Under the pieces are notes generated by a model. That model made no database searches, had not been told where the DNA came from, and saw only the letters and a program-made list of their open reading frames with translations. Below are positions 25,647 to 35,800 of a stretch of DNA of 64,000 nt, piece by piece (positions within the stretch are counted from its first letter, which is position 1; each line of letters opens with the position of its first letter). The position numbers were made by a program, and so were the translations under genes. Source of the DNA: Flavobacterium sp. UBA7680 (GTDB taxonomy: Bacteria; Bacteroidota; Bacteroidia; Flavobacteriales; Flavobacteriaceae); assembly GCF_002482975.1 (NCBI RefSeq), contig NZ_DLHA01000018.1, forward strand, positions 72,711-136,710, written 5' to 3'.

Positions 25647-26479
25647 GTTTTGCTGCTACATATCAATTGCTATTTGAAGTAACGCTTCGTCATAATTATT
25701 TTTTGAATAATGGAGAAGAAACTTTTGCAAGTATGGCAAATGCTGATAAAGAAAAAATGCTGCAGCAATTTAATACAGATGCGTTTGCGACAATAATGCC
25801 AACTTTAGAAACCAATATTGTACTTAAAAACTACAAAATGATATTCAAAAAAAGCAAAACAGGTTTCGGAGTATACATTAAAGTGAAAGATGAACTGGAT
25901 CCATTTATAAAAGTCCCAGTTGATTTAAACCTAAAGTTTTTAATTAAAATTAATGATTATCAATTTGAAAATTATACTAATCTTGATTTTGCTCTTACTC
26001 AGGCATATCTTTTCAGTAATGTCAAACCATTAACTGAACCCGTTTCATTTGAATATCTTCCAAAAATAAATGACAACAAACTTATTTCAAATGCGTATTT
26101 AGTATCTGAAGAAACCACTGCCAATTTACTTTCAACATTGCAGCCGTCAGAACAACAAAATGTCTTTGGACTTATTTCACTAACCGCTAAGGGCGACAAC
26201 AGTTCAGGAAACATTATAAATAATTTGGGAAAAATGATAAGTCCAAATTTTAAAATTCATTTTGATAATCGAAAAACACTTTGGAAATATATCAACCGTA
26301 AAGCAGGAACAGAAATTAAAACCAATGCTGCAAAACCATTAACGCGCTCTGGTTTTGTTGAAATTGATCCGCTTACCGATTTTACGCCTTCACAACCGGC
26401 AGAAAGTCAATACCCAAATCCATCTGTAAAATCAATAACAAAAATCAATAGTGATTACTATTCGGAAATATTTATTTAA
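25643..26479 (+). CDS. Unknown eCIS protein between cap and sheath, 278 aa
   Basis: The 278-aa product has no recognised domain, signal peptide or membrane segment. Its first half is strand-rich (ATYQLLFEVTLRHNYFLNNG, VLKNYKMIFKKSKTGFGVYI), and the C-terminal third is extended and rich in Pro, Ser and Lys before ending SDYYSEIFI. The four-base overlap with the DUF4255 gene and its place before the sheath suggest translational coupling and a part in the same end of the particle, perhaps a cap adaptor. That role is inferred from position only. Confidence 0.6.
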   Translation: MSFAATYQLLFEVTLRHNYFLNNGEETFASMANADKEKMLQQFNTDAFATIMPTLETNIVLKNYKMIFKKSKTGFGVYIKVKDELDPFIKVPVDLNLKFLIKINDYQFENYTNLDFALTQAYLFSNVKPLTEPVSFEYLPKINDNKLISNAYLVSEETTANLLSTLQPSEQQNVFGLISLTAKGDNSSGNIINNLGKMISPNFKIHFDNRKTLWKYINRKAGTEIKTNAAKPLTRSGFVEIDPLTDFTPSQPAESQYPNPSVKSITKINSDYYSEIFI

Positions 26480-26500
26480 TAATTAAAAAACAAATCAATT

Positions 26501-28600
26501 ATGGCAACAACTTACAAAACGCCTGGAGTATATGTTGAGGAAATCGTAAAGTTTCCTCCTTCTGTTGCCCAGGTAGAGACAGCGATTCCTGCTTTTATTG
26601 GCTATACTGAAAAAGCCACGAACAAGATTAATGGAGATTTGAAATTGAAACCAACAAGAATAACATCTCTTTTAGAATACGAACGCTTTTTTGGCTTTGC
26701 TAAACCGGAAACAACAATTAGTGTTACCATTAATGATGTTTCAACTGATAATGGAGACACAAGATCTATTGTTGTAGATCAACCAACTTCAAAACAACCT
26801 TTTTTGATGTATTATTCATTGCAGTTGTTTTTTGCAAATGGCGGTGGTCCTTGCTACATTATTTCGGTAGGGCGTTATGGAAATGATTTAGATGAAGCAG
26901 ACACTCCCGTTACAGCAATCAATAACAGTACTGCGCTGAATGCCGGATTAGCAGAATTAGAAAAGGTAGACGAACCAACACTAATTCTATTTCCAGATGC
27001 TACAAAAGTAAGCGGCATAACGATAACTGATTTCTACGGATTATACAATAATGCATTAATGCAATGTCAAAATCTTCAGGACAGATTTACCATAATTGAT
27101 ACTTTAAATTATGATGGATCAAGCCCAACAGATACTAATATAGATGATTTAAGAGCTAAAATTAGTTCTGAAAAAGACACTATTAAATACGGAGCTGTTT
27201 ATTATCCTCACCTGGAAACCATACTGGATTATGCTTTTGACACCAGTAAAATTATATTAAAACATTACTCTTATACAGCAAAAGCGTATGACCAAATCGC
27301 TGCAGGACTGTTAACCATCGAAAATCCAACTACAGGGATTGATGCAACTGTAGCTAAATTGATTGACGTTACTACTGTTCCCGGAAATATTTCCGGTCAA
27401 ATGAGTGATCTGCTTTTACAGATGTACAGTAATGATGCAACCGGTTTTGATTTAGGCGGAACCTTTGTTAGTAATCCTGCTAAAAAAACAGCTTTCCTGA
27501 ATAAACTGAATGTTCTGCTCACTTCTTTAGAAAGTTTATCTCTTTTGAGAAATTCTCTAAACGACGAAGCAAATGCTGCAATCAGCACAATATCTGATGA
27601 GGATATGGTTATTGCGAATAGCATCTCAAGTACTTTGGCTGCATTTAATTTGAACTTTACTGACACAAATAAAATTGACTCTGTATACAAAAACTTAAAA
27701 ACATTAAAAAAGAAAATACAGGACGAGAACGCAACGGCTAAGCTGCTTAAAATTGTATCAACTGATGCTGTAAGCTTTGATAAAGAATTAAAAAAACTTG
27801 TAAGCTATACTCCTTTGAATACGCAAACTGCAATTACGATAGTTACAAATAATTTTTCTGGTATTAAAGCAACCCTGCTTGCACTTGTAAATGCTATTAA
27901 ATCTGTTAGTGGAAAAGATGTAAACAATGGAGCATTAAACGGAAGAAAATTAAGCACTTTAGAATCTATCGACAATGTGACTTTTAATAAAATCCTTACT
28001 GAAATTTACAACCTGCCAATAACACTTCCTCCAAGCTCTGCTATTGCAGGAGTTTATGCCAGAGTTGACAGAGACAGAGGCGTATGGAAAGCACCTGCAA
28101 ATGTAAGTCTGAACTATGTAATAAAACCAACCGTACAAATAACAAATACCATTCAGGACAATTTAAATATTGATACTGTTGCAGGTAAATCTATCAATGC
28201 TATCAGAACTTTTACCGGCAAAGGAACCTTGGTTTGGGGGTCAAGAACCTTAGCCGGTAACGATAGTGAATGGCGTTATGTACCAGTTCGCCGCTTCTTC
28301 AATATGGCCGAAGAATCTATTAAAAAAGCAACCGAACAGTTCGTTTTTGAACCTAACGATGCTAATACCTGGATAAGAGTAAGAGCTATGATTGAGAATT
28401 TCTTAATTCTTCAATGGAGAGCCGGAGCTTTGGCCGGGGCGAAACCAGAACAAGCTTTTTATGTTAGAATTGGACTGGGACAAACCATGTCAGCGATGGA
28501 TATTTTAGACGGTAAAATGATTATCGAAATTGGTCTGGCAGTAGTTCGTCCGGCTGAGTTCATCATTCTTCGTTTCTCTCACAAAATGCAGGAATCTTAA
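26501..28600 (+). CDS. Contractile tail sheath protein (single copy)
   Basis: The 699-aa protein opens with the sheath N-terminal motif TPGVYVEEI and IPAFIGYTEKA. It ends with the conserved sheath C-terminal domain from about residue 528: GVWKAPANVSL, INAIRTFTGKGTLVWGSRTL, YVPVRRFFNMAEESI, and NFLILQWRAGALAGAKPEQA. The middle, about residues 220-510, is a large helical insertion, probably surface exposed. Sheath subunits store the energy that drives the tube through the target membrane. AFP and PVC encode three sheath paralogues; here there is one long one. Confidence 0.95.
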   Translation: MATTYKTPGVYVEEIVKFPPSVAQVETAIPAFIGYTEKATNKINGDLKLKPTRITSLLEYERFFGFAKPETTISVTINDVSTDNGDTRSIVVDQPTSKQPFLMYYSLQLFFANGGGPCYIISVGRYGNDLDEADTPVTAINNSTALNAGLAELEKVDEPTLILFPDATKVSGITITDFYGLYNNALMQCQNLQDRFTIIDTLNYDGSSPTDTNIDDLRAKISSEKDTIKYGAVYYPHLETILDYAFDTSKIILKHYSYTAKAYDQIAAGLLTIENPTTGIDATVAKLIDVTTVPGNISGQMSDLLLQMYSNDATGFDLGGTFVSNPAKKTAFLNKLNVLLTSLESLSLLRNSLNDEANAAISTISDEDMVIANSISSTLAAFNLNFTDTNKIDSVYKNLKTLKKKIQDENATAKLLKIVSTDAVSFDKELKKLVSYTPLNTQTAITIVTNNFSGIKATLLALVNAIKSVSGKDVNNGALNGRKLSTLESIDNVTFNKILTEIYNLPITLPPSSAIAGVYARVDRDRGVWKAPANVSLNYVIKPTVQITNTIQDNLNIDTVAGKSINAIRTFTGKGTLVWGSRTLAGNDSEWRYVPVRRFFNMAEESIKKATEQFVFEPNDANTWIRVRAMIENFLILQWRAGALAGAKPEQAFYVRIGLGQTMSAMDILDGKMIIEIGLAVVRPAEFIILRFSHKMQES

Positions 28601-28628
28601 TTAAATCATCTTTAAAAAAATATAGATC

Positions 28629-29057
28629 ATGAGTTATCCATTACCAAAGTTTCATTTCTCAGTTGACTGGGGAGGAACAAAAATAGGGTTTACAGAAGTT
28701 TCCGGATTAGATGTAGAAACTGAAGTTATTGAGTACCGTCAGGGTGCAAGTCCGGAATACAGCAAAATTAAAATGCCGGGCATGCAGAAGTACTCTAACA
28801 TTACCATGAAAAGAGGCACTTTTAAAAGCGACAATGAGTATTATGCCTGGTGGAATACGGTAAAACTAAACACCATCGAAAGAAGGGATATTACCATCAA
28901 ATTACTTAATGAGGAGCACGAACCAGTGATTACCTGGAAAGTAAAAAATGCGTGGCCAACAAAAGTTCAGTCAACTGATTTAAAAGCCGACGGAAACGAA
29001 GTAGCTATCGAGTCAATTGAATTGGTTCATGAAGGTTTATCTATTCAAAATGACTAG
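28629..29057 (+). CDS. Inner tube protein (Afp1-like, gp19 family)
   Basis: The 142-aa protein has the Hcp/gp19-type beta-barrel pattern: PKFHFSVDWGGTKIGFTEVS, the EVIEYRQGASPEY loop, ITMKRGTFKSDNEYYAWW, and the final strand AIESIELVHEGL. Rings of this protein build the rigid inner tube that holds cargo. It follows the sheath gene by 28 bp and is nearly contiguous with a second tube gene. Confidence 0.95.
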   Translation: MSYPLPKFHFSVDWGGTKIGFTEVSGLDVETEVIEYRQGASPEYSKIKMPGMQKYSNITMKRGTFKSDNEYYAWWNTVKLNTIERRDITIKLLNEEHEPVITWKVKNAWPTKVQSTDLKADGNEVAIESIELVHEGLSIQND

Positions 29058-29059
29058 TC

Positions 29060-29506
29060 ATGGCTAACTATTATCCACCCGTAGGTTTTCATTTTCTGGT
29101 TGAATTTGATCAACTGGGCACAAAAGAAAAAGACCATCAATTTCAATCCGTATCAGGACTTTCTGTAGATCTTGAAACGGAAGAAATTGTTGAGGGTGGA
29201 GAAAACAGATTCAAACACAAACTTCCCGTTAAAACCAAATATCCCAATTTGGTTTTAAAAAGGGGGATACTTATTGATTCTGACGTAATTGAATGGTGCA
29301 GAAAAGCATTAGAAAATTTCGAGTTTAAGCCCGTAGATTTAACTGTAAAACTCTTGAATCAGGACCACGAGCCTTTAATGCACTGGAAAGTTATACACGC
29401 CTATCCCGTAAAATGGGCAGTTGAAGATTTTAGTGCTTTGGAAAGCAAAATTGTTGTTGAAAGCTTTGAGCTTGCTTATAATTATTTCACGCTTCATAAA
29501 AAATAA
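29060..29506 (+). CDS. Second tube protein (Afp5-like, baseplate-proximal)
   Basis: The 148-aa protein is a diverged relative of the preceding tube subunit (GFHFLVEFDQLG, QSVSGLSVDLETEEIVEGGE, LVLKRGI, IVVESFELAYNYF). In AFP-type particles the Afp5-like copy forms the first ring connecting tube to the spike hub. Only two bases separate it from the gene before. Confidence 0.9.
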   Translation: MANYYPPVGFHFLVEFDQLGTKEKDHQFQSVSGLSVDLETEEIVEGGENRFKHKLPVKTKYPNLVLKRGILIDSDVIEWCRKALENFEFKPVDLTVKLLNQDHEPLMHWKVIHAYPVKWAVEDFSALESKIVVESFELAYNYFTLHKK

Positions 29507-29513
29507 TTTTATC

Positions 29514-29675
29514 ATGCCAATTGAAATCAAAGAGCTTCACATTAAAATAAACGTGAGCGAAAATTCAAGTTCGGGTGCAAAACCACCTGCTGCATCATCT
29601 GCTGCAGAAAAAGATAATGTGGCCGAGTGTGTCGAGCAAGTAATGAAAATCATTGAACGAAAAAAAGAACGCTAA
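29514..29675 (+). CDS. DUF5908 small eCIS protein (Afp6 position)
   Basis: A 53-aa protein starts at ATG 29514 with MPIEIKELHIKINV, the usual DUF5908 beginning. It has an Ala/Pro/Ser linker and a C-terminal helix (VAECVEQVMKIIERKK). Homologues sit between tube and LysM genes in many contractile systems; the role is unknown. It abuts the next gene by one base. Confidence 0.85.
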   Translation: MPIEIKELHIKINVSENSSSGAKPPAASSAAEKDNVAECVEQVMKIIERKKER

Positions 29676-29676
29676 T

Positions 29677-30372
29677 ATGACAACGACTAATGGTGAATTA
29701 AAAAAACTGAAGATCATTGCTTATAGCGATCCTCAATTCAACAATCCAATTTCGGATATTGAAGAGTTCATTACTCTGATGAATCCCGAAAAATATACTT
29801 TTCATTACAAGATAGAGCAAGATACAACGCAAGCTGCCGGAACAAGCAGTCCTGCGCCAAGATTTACAGCAATTGCTCCGGAGGAATTAGAATTGGATTT
29901 TGTTTTTGACCGAACAGGTGTTATTGCCGGCAAGGAAACTACCGAAAATGGTGTTATTGAAGACATTGAGCATTTTAGAAAGGTAATTTTAGAATATAAT
30001 GGAACTGAACATAAACCAAACTATTTAAAAATTGCTTGGGGAAGTCTTTTATTTAAAGGATCTCTCACAGAAATGACCATTGAGTATAAACTTTTCAGGC
30101 CAGATGGAACACCCATTAGAGCCATTGCAAAAGGAAAATTTAAAGGAGTTGTTGAGGATGAGTTAAGAGCAAAACAGCAAAACAATCAATCTCCTGATTT
30201 AACACATACCAGAATTGTAAAAGCAGGCGATACGCTTCCTTTAATGTCTTTTAAAATCTATGGCGATTCAAAATATTATCTCGAAGTAGCAAGAGCCAAC
30301 AAGCTTATCAACTTTAGAAAATTAAAAATTGGTCAAAAAATATTTTTCCCTCCTCTACAAAAACAACAATAG
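29677..30372 (+). CDS. LysM-domain tube-baseplate adaptor (Afp7-like)
   Basis: The 231-aa protein carries a contractile-system N-terminal domain (KKLKIIAYSDPQFNNP, VFDRTG) and a C-terminal LysM motif from about residue 176 (IVKAGDTLPLMSFKIYGD, then LKIGQKIFFPP). In Afp/T4 systems the gp53-like LysM protein fixes the tube to the baseplate hub. ATG 29677 is chosen because it follows the previous stop directly; an upstream in-frame Met would overlap that gene. The spike gene begins at the next base. Confidence 0.92.
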   Translation: MTTTNGELKKLKIIAYSDPQFNNPISDIEEFITLMNPEKYTFHYKIEQDTTQAAGTSSPAPRFTAIAPEELELDFVFDRTGVIAGKETTENGVIEDIEHFRKVILEYNGTEHKPNYLKIAWGSLLFKGSLTEMTIEYKLFRPDGTPIRAIAKGKFKGVVEDELRAKQQNNQSPDLTHTRIVKAGDTLPLMSFKIYGDSKYYLEVARANKLINFRKLKIGQKIFFPPLQKQQ

Positions 30373-32118
30373 ATGAACAATAGCGGCGTCATACAAACCA
30401 GTAAAAGTGCAGATTTAGTAACGCACAAACTGCTCATTGAGGGAACTGAGCTGTCTGGTATTTACCAAGTAATGAGCATTGTAGTTCATAATGAAGTGAA
30501 TAGAATACCGATGGCGCAAATTATTTTGACCGATGGAGATGCTGCCGCACGAGATTTTAAATTGAGCAATGAAGATTTGCTCATTCCGGGAAAAAAAATA
30601 GAAATAAAAGCGGGCTATCACAGTGACGAAGAAACTATTTACAAAGGAATAGTGGTGAAACATTCCATAAAAATAAAAGACAATTCATCTCTGTTAATTG
30701 TGGAATGCAAAGACGAAGCGGTAAAAATGACCATTGGCAGAAAAAGCAAATATTTTTATGACGTAAAAGACAGTGATGCTTTTGAAGACATTATAGGCAC
30801 TTACGGATTAGAAAAAGATGTGGAAAGCACTAATTATAGTCATAAAGAGTTAGTGCAGTACAATACATCTGATTGGGATTTTATCGTGTCTCGTGCACAA
30901 GCCAATGGAAAATTATGTTTTGTTGAAAACGGCAAAATTTCGATTAAAAAACCAGATTTGGCGTCTGAAGCAGTTGAAACAGTTGCTTTTGGTGCCAGTA
31001 TGCTCGATTTTGATGCCGAAATTGATGCTCGAAATCAGTTTGCTAAAGTTTCATCCTACAGCTGGAATGCATCCAATCAGGAATTATTAGAAATTGAAGC
31101 CAAAGATCCCAGCGTGAGCCTAAACGGAAATTTATCTCCTTCGGATTTATCCGATATAGTAAAACTGGAAAATTTAGAATTACGTCACGGCGGTCATGTT
31201 ACCGATACTGAATTACAGGATTGGGCCGATGCAAAATTATTATTTCAACAACTATCAAAAGTTCGCGGAAGAGTCAAATTTCAAGGCATTCCTGAAGTAA
31301 AACCTAACACGATTATTACGCTTGAAGGCGTAGGAGATCGTTTTAATGGCAAAGCATACATTACAGGGGTTTTCCATGAAATTGCAAACGGCAATTGGAC
31401 TGTAAACGCGCAGTTTGGATTAAATCCGGAATGGTTTTCTGAAACTTATGATATCAATACACCATCGGCTTCAGGAATAATTCCATCCATAAAAGGGCTT
31501 CATATTGGTATTGTAACCCAGCTTCAGGACGATCCCGACAGTGAAGACAGAATTTTGGTAAAAATACCCATTATCAATAACGAAGAACAAGGTATTTGGT
31601 GCAGAGTTGCTGCCTTAGATGCAGGTGATAACAGAGGTACTTTTTTTAGGCCCGAAATTGAAGACGAAGTAATTATTGGCTTCATCAACGAAGATCCCAA
31701 TGATGCCATTGTATTAGGAATGCTCCACAGCAGTGCAAAACCTGCTCCGCTAAAAGCAGCTGACGATAACCATCAAAAAGGGATTTTTACAAGAAGCGAA
31801 ATGAAAGTGCTCTTTGATGATGATAAAAAATCAATAGCCATTGAAACTCCCGCAGGAAAAAAAATAACACTCGACGAAGACAAAGGATCGATAGTTATTG
31901 AAGACGAAAATTCGAACGTGATTACAATTGACAGCGCAGGAATAAAAATGGAAAGTGCGGGCGATATTTCAATAAAAGCAACAGGCGATGTAAAAATTGA
32001 AGGAACCAATGTAAATCTAAAAGCAACTGCTCAATTTAAAGCCGAAGGCAGTGCTGGCGCAGAAATGTCGTCGGCAGCAGTAGCGATTGTAAAAGGAAGC
32101 ATTGTTCAGATAAATTAA
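30373..32118 (+). CDS. VgrG-type central spike protein (Afp8-like)
   Basis: The 581-aa protein has the gp27-like hub domains at residues about 15-330 (GIYQVMSIVVHNEVNRIPMA, YNTSDWDFIVSRAQANGKLC). An OB-fold follows at about 375-455 (GIVTQLQDDPDSEDRILVKI, FFRPEIEDEVIIGFINEDP). The C-terminal repeated beta strands are short gp5-like needle segments (GSIVIEDENSNVITIDSAGI and ATGDVKIEGTNVNLKAT). It would form the trimeric spike that the PAAR tip caps. It carries no extra toxin domain. Confidence 0.95.
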   Translation: MNNSGVIQTSKSADLVTHKLLIEGTELSGIYQVMSIVVHNEVNRIPMAQIILTDGDAAARDFKLSNEDLLIPGKKIEIKAGYHSDEETIYKGIVVKHSIKIKDNSSLLIVECKDEAVKMTIGRKSKYFYDVKDSDAFEDIIGTYGLEKDVESTNYSHKELVQYNTSDWDFIVSRAQANGKLCFVENGKISIKKPDLASEAVETVAFGASMLDFDAEIDARNQFAKVSSYSWNASNQELLEIEAKDPSVSLNGNLSPSDLSDIVKLENLELRHGGHVTDTELQDWADAKLLFQQLSKVRGRVKFQGIPEVKPNTIITLEGVGDRFNGKAYITGVFHEIANGNWTVNAQFGLNPEWFSETYDINTPSASGIIPSIKGLHIGIVTQLQDDPDSEDRILVKIPIINNEEQGIWCRVAALDAGDNRGTFFRPEIEDEVIIGFINEDPNDAIVLGMLHSSAKPAPLKAADDNHQKGIFTRSEMKVLFDDDKKSIAIETPAGKKITLDEDKGSIVIEDENSNVITIDSAGIKMESAGDISIKATGDVKIEGTNVNLKATAQFKAEGSAGAEMSSAAVAIVKGSIVQIN

Positions 32119-32167
32119 AAACACCTCTCCATTACTTTCAGTTCAAACTCTTAAATAAAAATAAATT

Positions 32168-32458
32168 ATGGGAGCACCAGCCGCAAGAATTAACGATATG
32201 CATGTTTGCCCAATGGTAACAGCAACTGTTCCTCATGTAGGCGGCCCAATATTGCCGCCAGGCGCACCTACAGTACTGATAGGCGGTCAGCCGGCAGCCT
32301 GTTTGGGAGATATGATCACTTGTACAGGGCCTCCAGATAGTATTATAGCGGGTTCAGCCACAGTGCTTATTGGAGGAAAACCAGCAGCAAGAATGGGAGA
32401 TTCAACTGCGCATGGCGGAACAATTGTAATAGGATGTCCAACCGTTTTAATAGGTTAA
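32168..32458 (+). CDS. PAAR-repeat spike tip protein (Afp10-like)
   Basis: The 96-aa protein is entirely PAAR domain: PAARINDMHVCP, GAPTVLIGGQPAACLGD, KPAARMGDSTAHGG, with His and Cys residues suited to bind the tip zinc. It sharpens the spike. It lies 49 bp after the spike gene, the largest gap in the operon. Confidence 0.95.
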   Translation: MGAPAARINDMHVCPMVTATVPHVGGPILPPGAPTVLIGGQPAACLGDMITCTGPPDSIIAGSATVLIGGKPAARMGDSTAHGGTIVIGCPTVLIG

Positions 32459-32460
32459 TT

Positions 32461-32871
32461 ATGGAAAGTAAAGAAGCTTTTTTAGGTACTGGATGGAGTT
32501 TTCCGCCAGAGTTTAAAAAAAACACTAAAGCAGTCGTCATGACATCTGACGAGGCCGATATTAAAAGCAGTCTGGAGATATTGCTTTCTACCAAAATCGG
32601 TGAACGCATTATGCTGCCCAGATATGGCTGCAATATGGACGAATTACTTTTTGAAACATTAGACAGAACACTTAAAACCTATGTTTCAGAACTAATAAAA
32701 ACGGCCATTTTATATTACGAACCACGAATTGATGTTGACAAAATTGACATTACACAAGGTGATGATTTAGAAGGAGAATTATTAGTCATAATCGATTATA
32801 GAATAAGAAGTACAAACTCAAGAAGCAATCTAGTTTATCCATTTTACAAAGGAGAAGGCACTAATATTTAA
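32461..32871 (+). CDS. Baseplate wedge protein, gp25 family (Afp9-like)
   Basis: The 136-aa protein shows the gp25 core EILLSTKIGERIMLPRYGC plus the EIL..ELI helices and the ELLVIIDYRIR strand. It starts sheath assembly on the baseplate. ATG 32461 is two bases after the PAAR stop. Confidence 0.95.
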   Translation: MESKEAFLGTGWSFPPEFKKNTKAVVMTSDEADIKSSLEILLSTKIGERIMLPRYGCNMDELLFETLDRTLKTYVSELIKTAILYYEPRIDVDKIDITQGDDLEGELLVIIDYRIRSTNSRSNLVYPFYKGEGTNI

Positions 32872-32884
32872 AAGTTTATAAGCT

Positions 32885-35800
32885 ATGAGTACCAACAGCC
32901 AAATAGACAATGTTATTTTTAAAAGAAATGGAGTTAATCAGGAAGAACGCTTTAGTGACGCACTAGAGCCGGGCAACCTGAAGCTTCATGATTTTACTAT
33001 TGAAGACTGGCTGCTATTTGCTTATAACTTTGCAAAACAAGTCAACTTTTTCGACACAAATAACGATAAAACTCCAGAAGGCGATTGGCAGGAATTTTTT
33101 ACCTATTTCGGCTTTTCAAAAAATGATCATCCGGATGGTATTCCGAAAAGAACAGAAAAAGAATATGCTGTTTTAAAAGAAAGCATTACCAAAACATTAT
33201 CTACTTCCAATATCAATCAAGACCTTACTCCTCACATGACATTGTTTGTGTGTTTCCTGAAATTATTGGAATTATCCCAAAACAAACTTAATCTTATAAC
33301 AAAAAAGCATTTAGACTTTTTTTATAAAGACATACTGCAAATCGAAAAACTGCCTGCAAAAGCAGATAAGGTGAGTATCATTTTTGAGCTTGCAAAAAAA
33401 ATTGCCGAAGAAAAAATCGCTGTAAATACAGAACTTGATGCAGGAAAAGATCACGATGGCAAAAAATTAATATACAAAACCACAGAAGAATTTATTGCCA
33501 ATAAAGCCAATATAGCGTACCTAAAAAGTGTATATAATGACATTGATTTAGGCGAAATAAAATACAGCGAAATTGCAAATTCTCTTGACGGAAAAGGAGA
33601 ACCATTAAAAGAAGACGCTCCATATTGGTTTCCTTTTGGATATACATCTCATGAAAAAAAATACCCAAAATTAGACGATGCCAAATTAGGTTTTGCAATA
33701 GCTTCAGAATTATTTAATCTTAAAGAAGGCGATAGAAATATTGACATCACAATTACTTTTGATGGAAATTTAACTTTTCCTAATCCATTTAATGTAGATG
33801 ATCTTTTGAAAAACATCAGCATTCTATATAGTGGAAAAAAAGGATGGATTGGAAATTTTAAACTTCGCACAGACGTTGCTTTTAAAAGTGGAACTCAATC
33901 TTCCAGCATTGGCGGCAACACATTAAGATTGATTTTTCAGATACCAAAAGATGATCCGGCAATTGTGAATTACGACCAGAAAGTTTTAGGCGAATTTTTC
34001 TCGACAGAACTTCCTGTAATTCGATTTTTAATCAATACACAAGATGTAAAAGGGCATACTCTTTTTAGAACTTTCGTGACAAAAACAATCACCAGCATTA
34101 CTTCAAAAGTTGAGGTTAAAGATGTAAAATCTCTTTTATTAGAAAGTGATACCGGCCTGCTTAATGCTGCAAAACCCTTTTTTCCTTTTACAACTCAACC
34201 CGAAAAAAACAGCTCCTTTATAATAAACTATCCCGAAATCTTTTCTAAAAAATGGACAGATGCAGATATTAACATCAAGTGGAAAAACACTCCATTATCA
34301 TTTGAAACTCATTACGCAGCCTACAAAAAAAGTTTTCTTGAAACCATAAGTAAACAGATTTTTCTTGATGGCATTTTCATCAAGGACAGCGTTCCAAAAA
34401 TAATGAATGCCAACCAGCCTGAAGATGGAATTGCCAAAAAAATCAATTTGAAAATAAAAGCTCCTGCAGAAACTAACGATTCAATAGAAGCTGTTGCAGA
34501 AACAAACGAATCACTTCAAATAAACCCAGACGGTGCAATTGTTATAGAGAACTATTTTAAAGCAACATTATCTGTTTTAAACAAAGAAGTTTGGGACAAT
34601 CAAAATACAGCTGTCTTATTATTTGTTGATACTGATAAAGATCAAGTATTTGAATCGAATATCAATGTAAAAGGCAGCTATGAACTTGGCAAAAGCGGTC
34701 CTATACGATTGACATTAAATCAATCGTTTTTACATTCGTTATTTCCAAAAATATATACTCTGGCCATAATGAATGTGGCGACAGACCCGGCAACGCCTAT
34801 TCCAAATGAGCCTTACACACCAGTTGTAGAAAGCATAAGCCTGAATTATTCTGCTGAAGAAACTACTGATTTCAAAGCTTCTGACTACGAGTCTAACCGA
34901 ATAATATTGTTTCATGAAGCTCCTTTTGGTCAGCGTGAAGAGCATTCTTATTTGAAACAACAAGCCATCAATAAAGAAATTTTAGAGACTGGAACGCCAA
35001 CTACAAATTGTCTGGTTCCGGATTATTGCGATGGAGGTGAATTTTATGTAGGGCTTCAGGATGCCGAAATACAACAGCAAATTTCATTATTATTTCAAAT
35101 ATTAGAAGGAAGCGAAAATATCAGCGTTCCCACTTTTACAGGAAAACAAAAAGTAGAATGGTACATATTATGCGATAATTATTGGAAAAATCTGGATAAG
35201 GAAATTTTAGCAAATGGTATCGATAACTTTTTAAAATCGGGTATCGTAAAATTTAGCATTCCAAAACAGGCAACTAATGACAATACTTTGTTTCCAGCCG
35301 ATACCATTTGGGTAAAAGCAAAAATGCACAAAGATTATGATGCCGTTTGCAAAGTTATCGATGTAAAAACTCAGGTTGTTACCGCCCAATTTTTTGACAA
35401 CAACAACAATTTAGCTCATTTAGACAGCACATTGCCTGCCAAAACTATATCTAAATTAATTACCAGAGTTCCACAAATTAAAAGTATTGAACAGCCCTTT
35501 AATTCATTTGATGGAAAACCATTGGAATCAGACGAATCCTATTATCTCCGTGTAAGTGAACGCTTGCGCCACAAAAACAGAGCTATAACGCTTTGGGATT
35601 ATGAGCATCTTATTTTACAGGAATTTCCAAGTGTTTTTAGGGTAAAATGCCTTAACCATACTTTTATTTCGGGCACAAATACCTCATTTTTATCCCCGGG
35701 AAAAGTAACGTTGGTAGTAATCCCTGATATTATAGACAAAAATGTATTCGATATTTACGAGCCAAGAGTAAGCACAGCCACATTGAACAGCATAGAAAGT

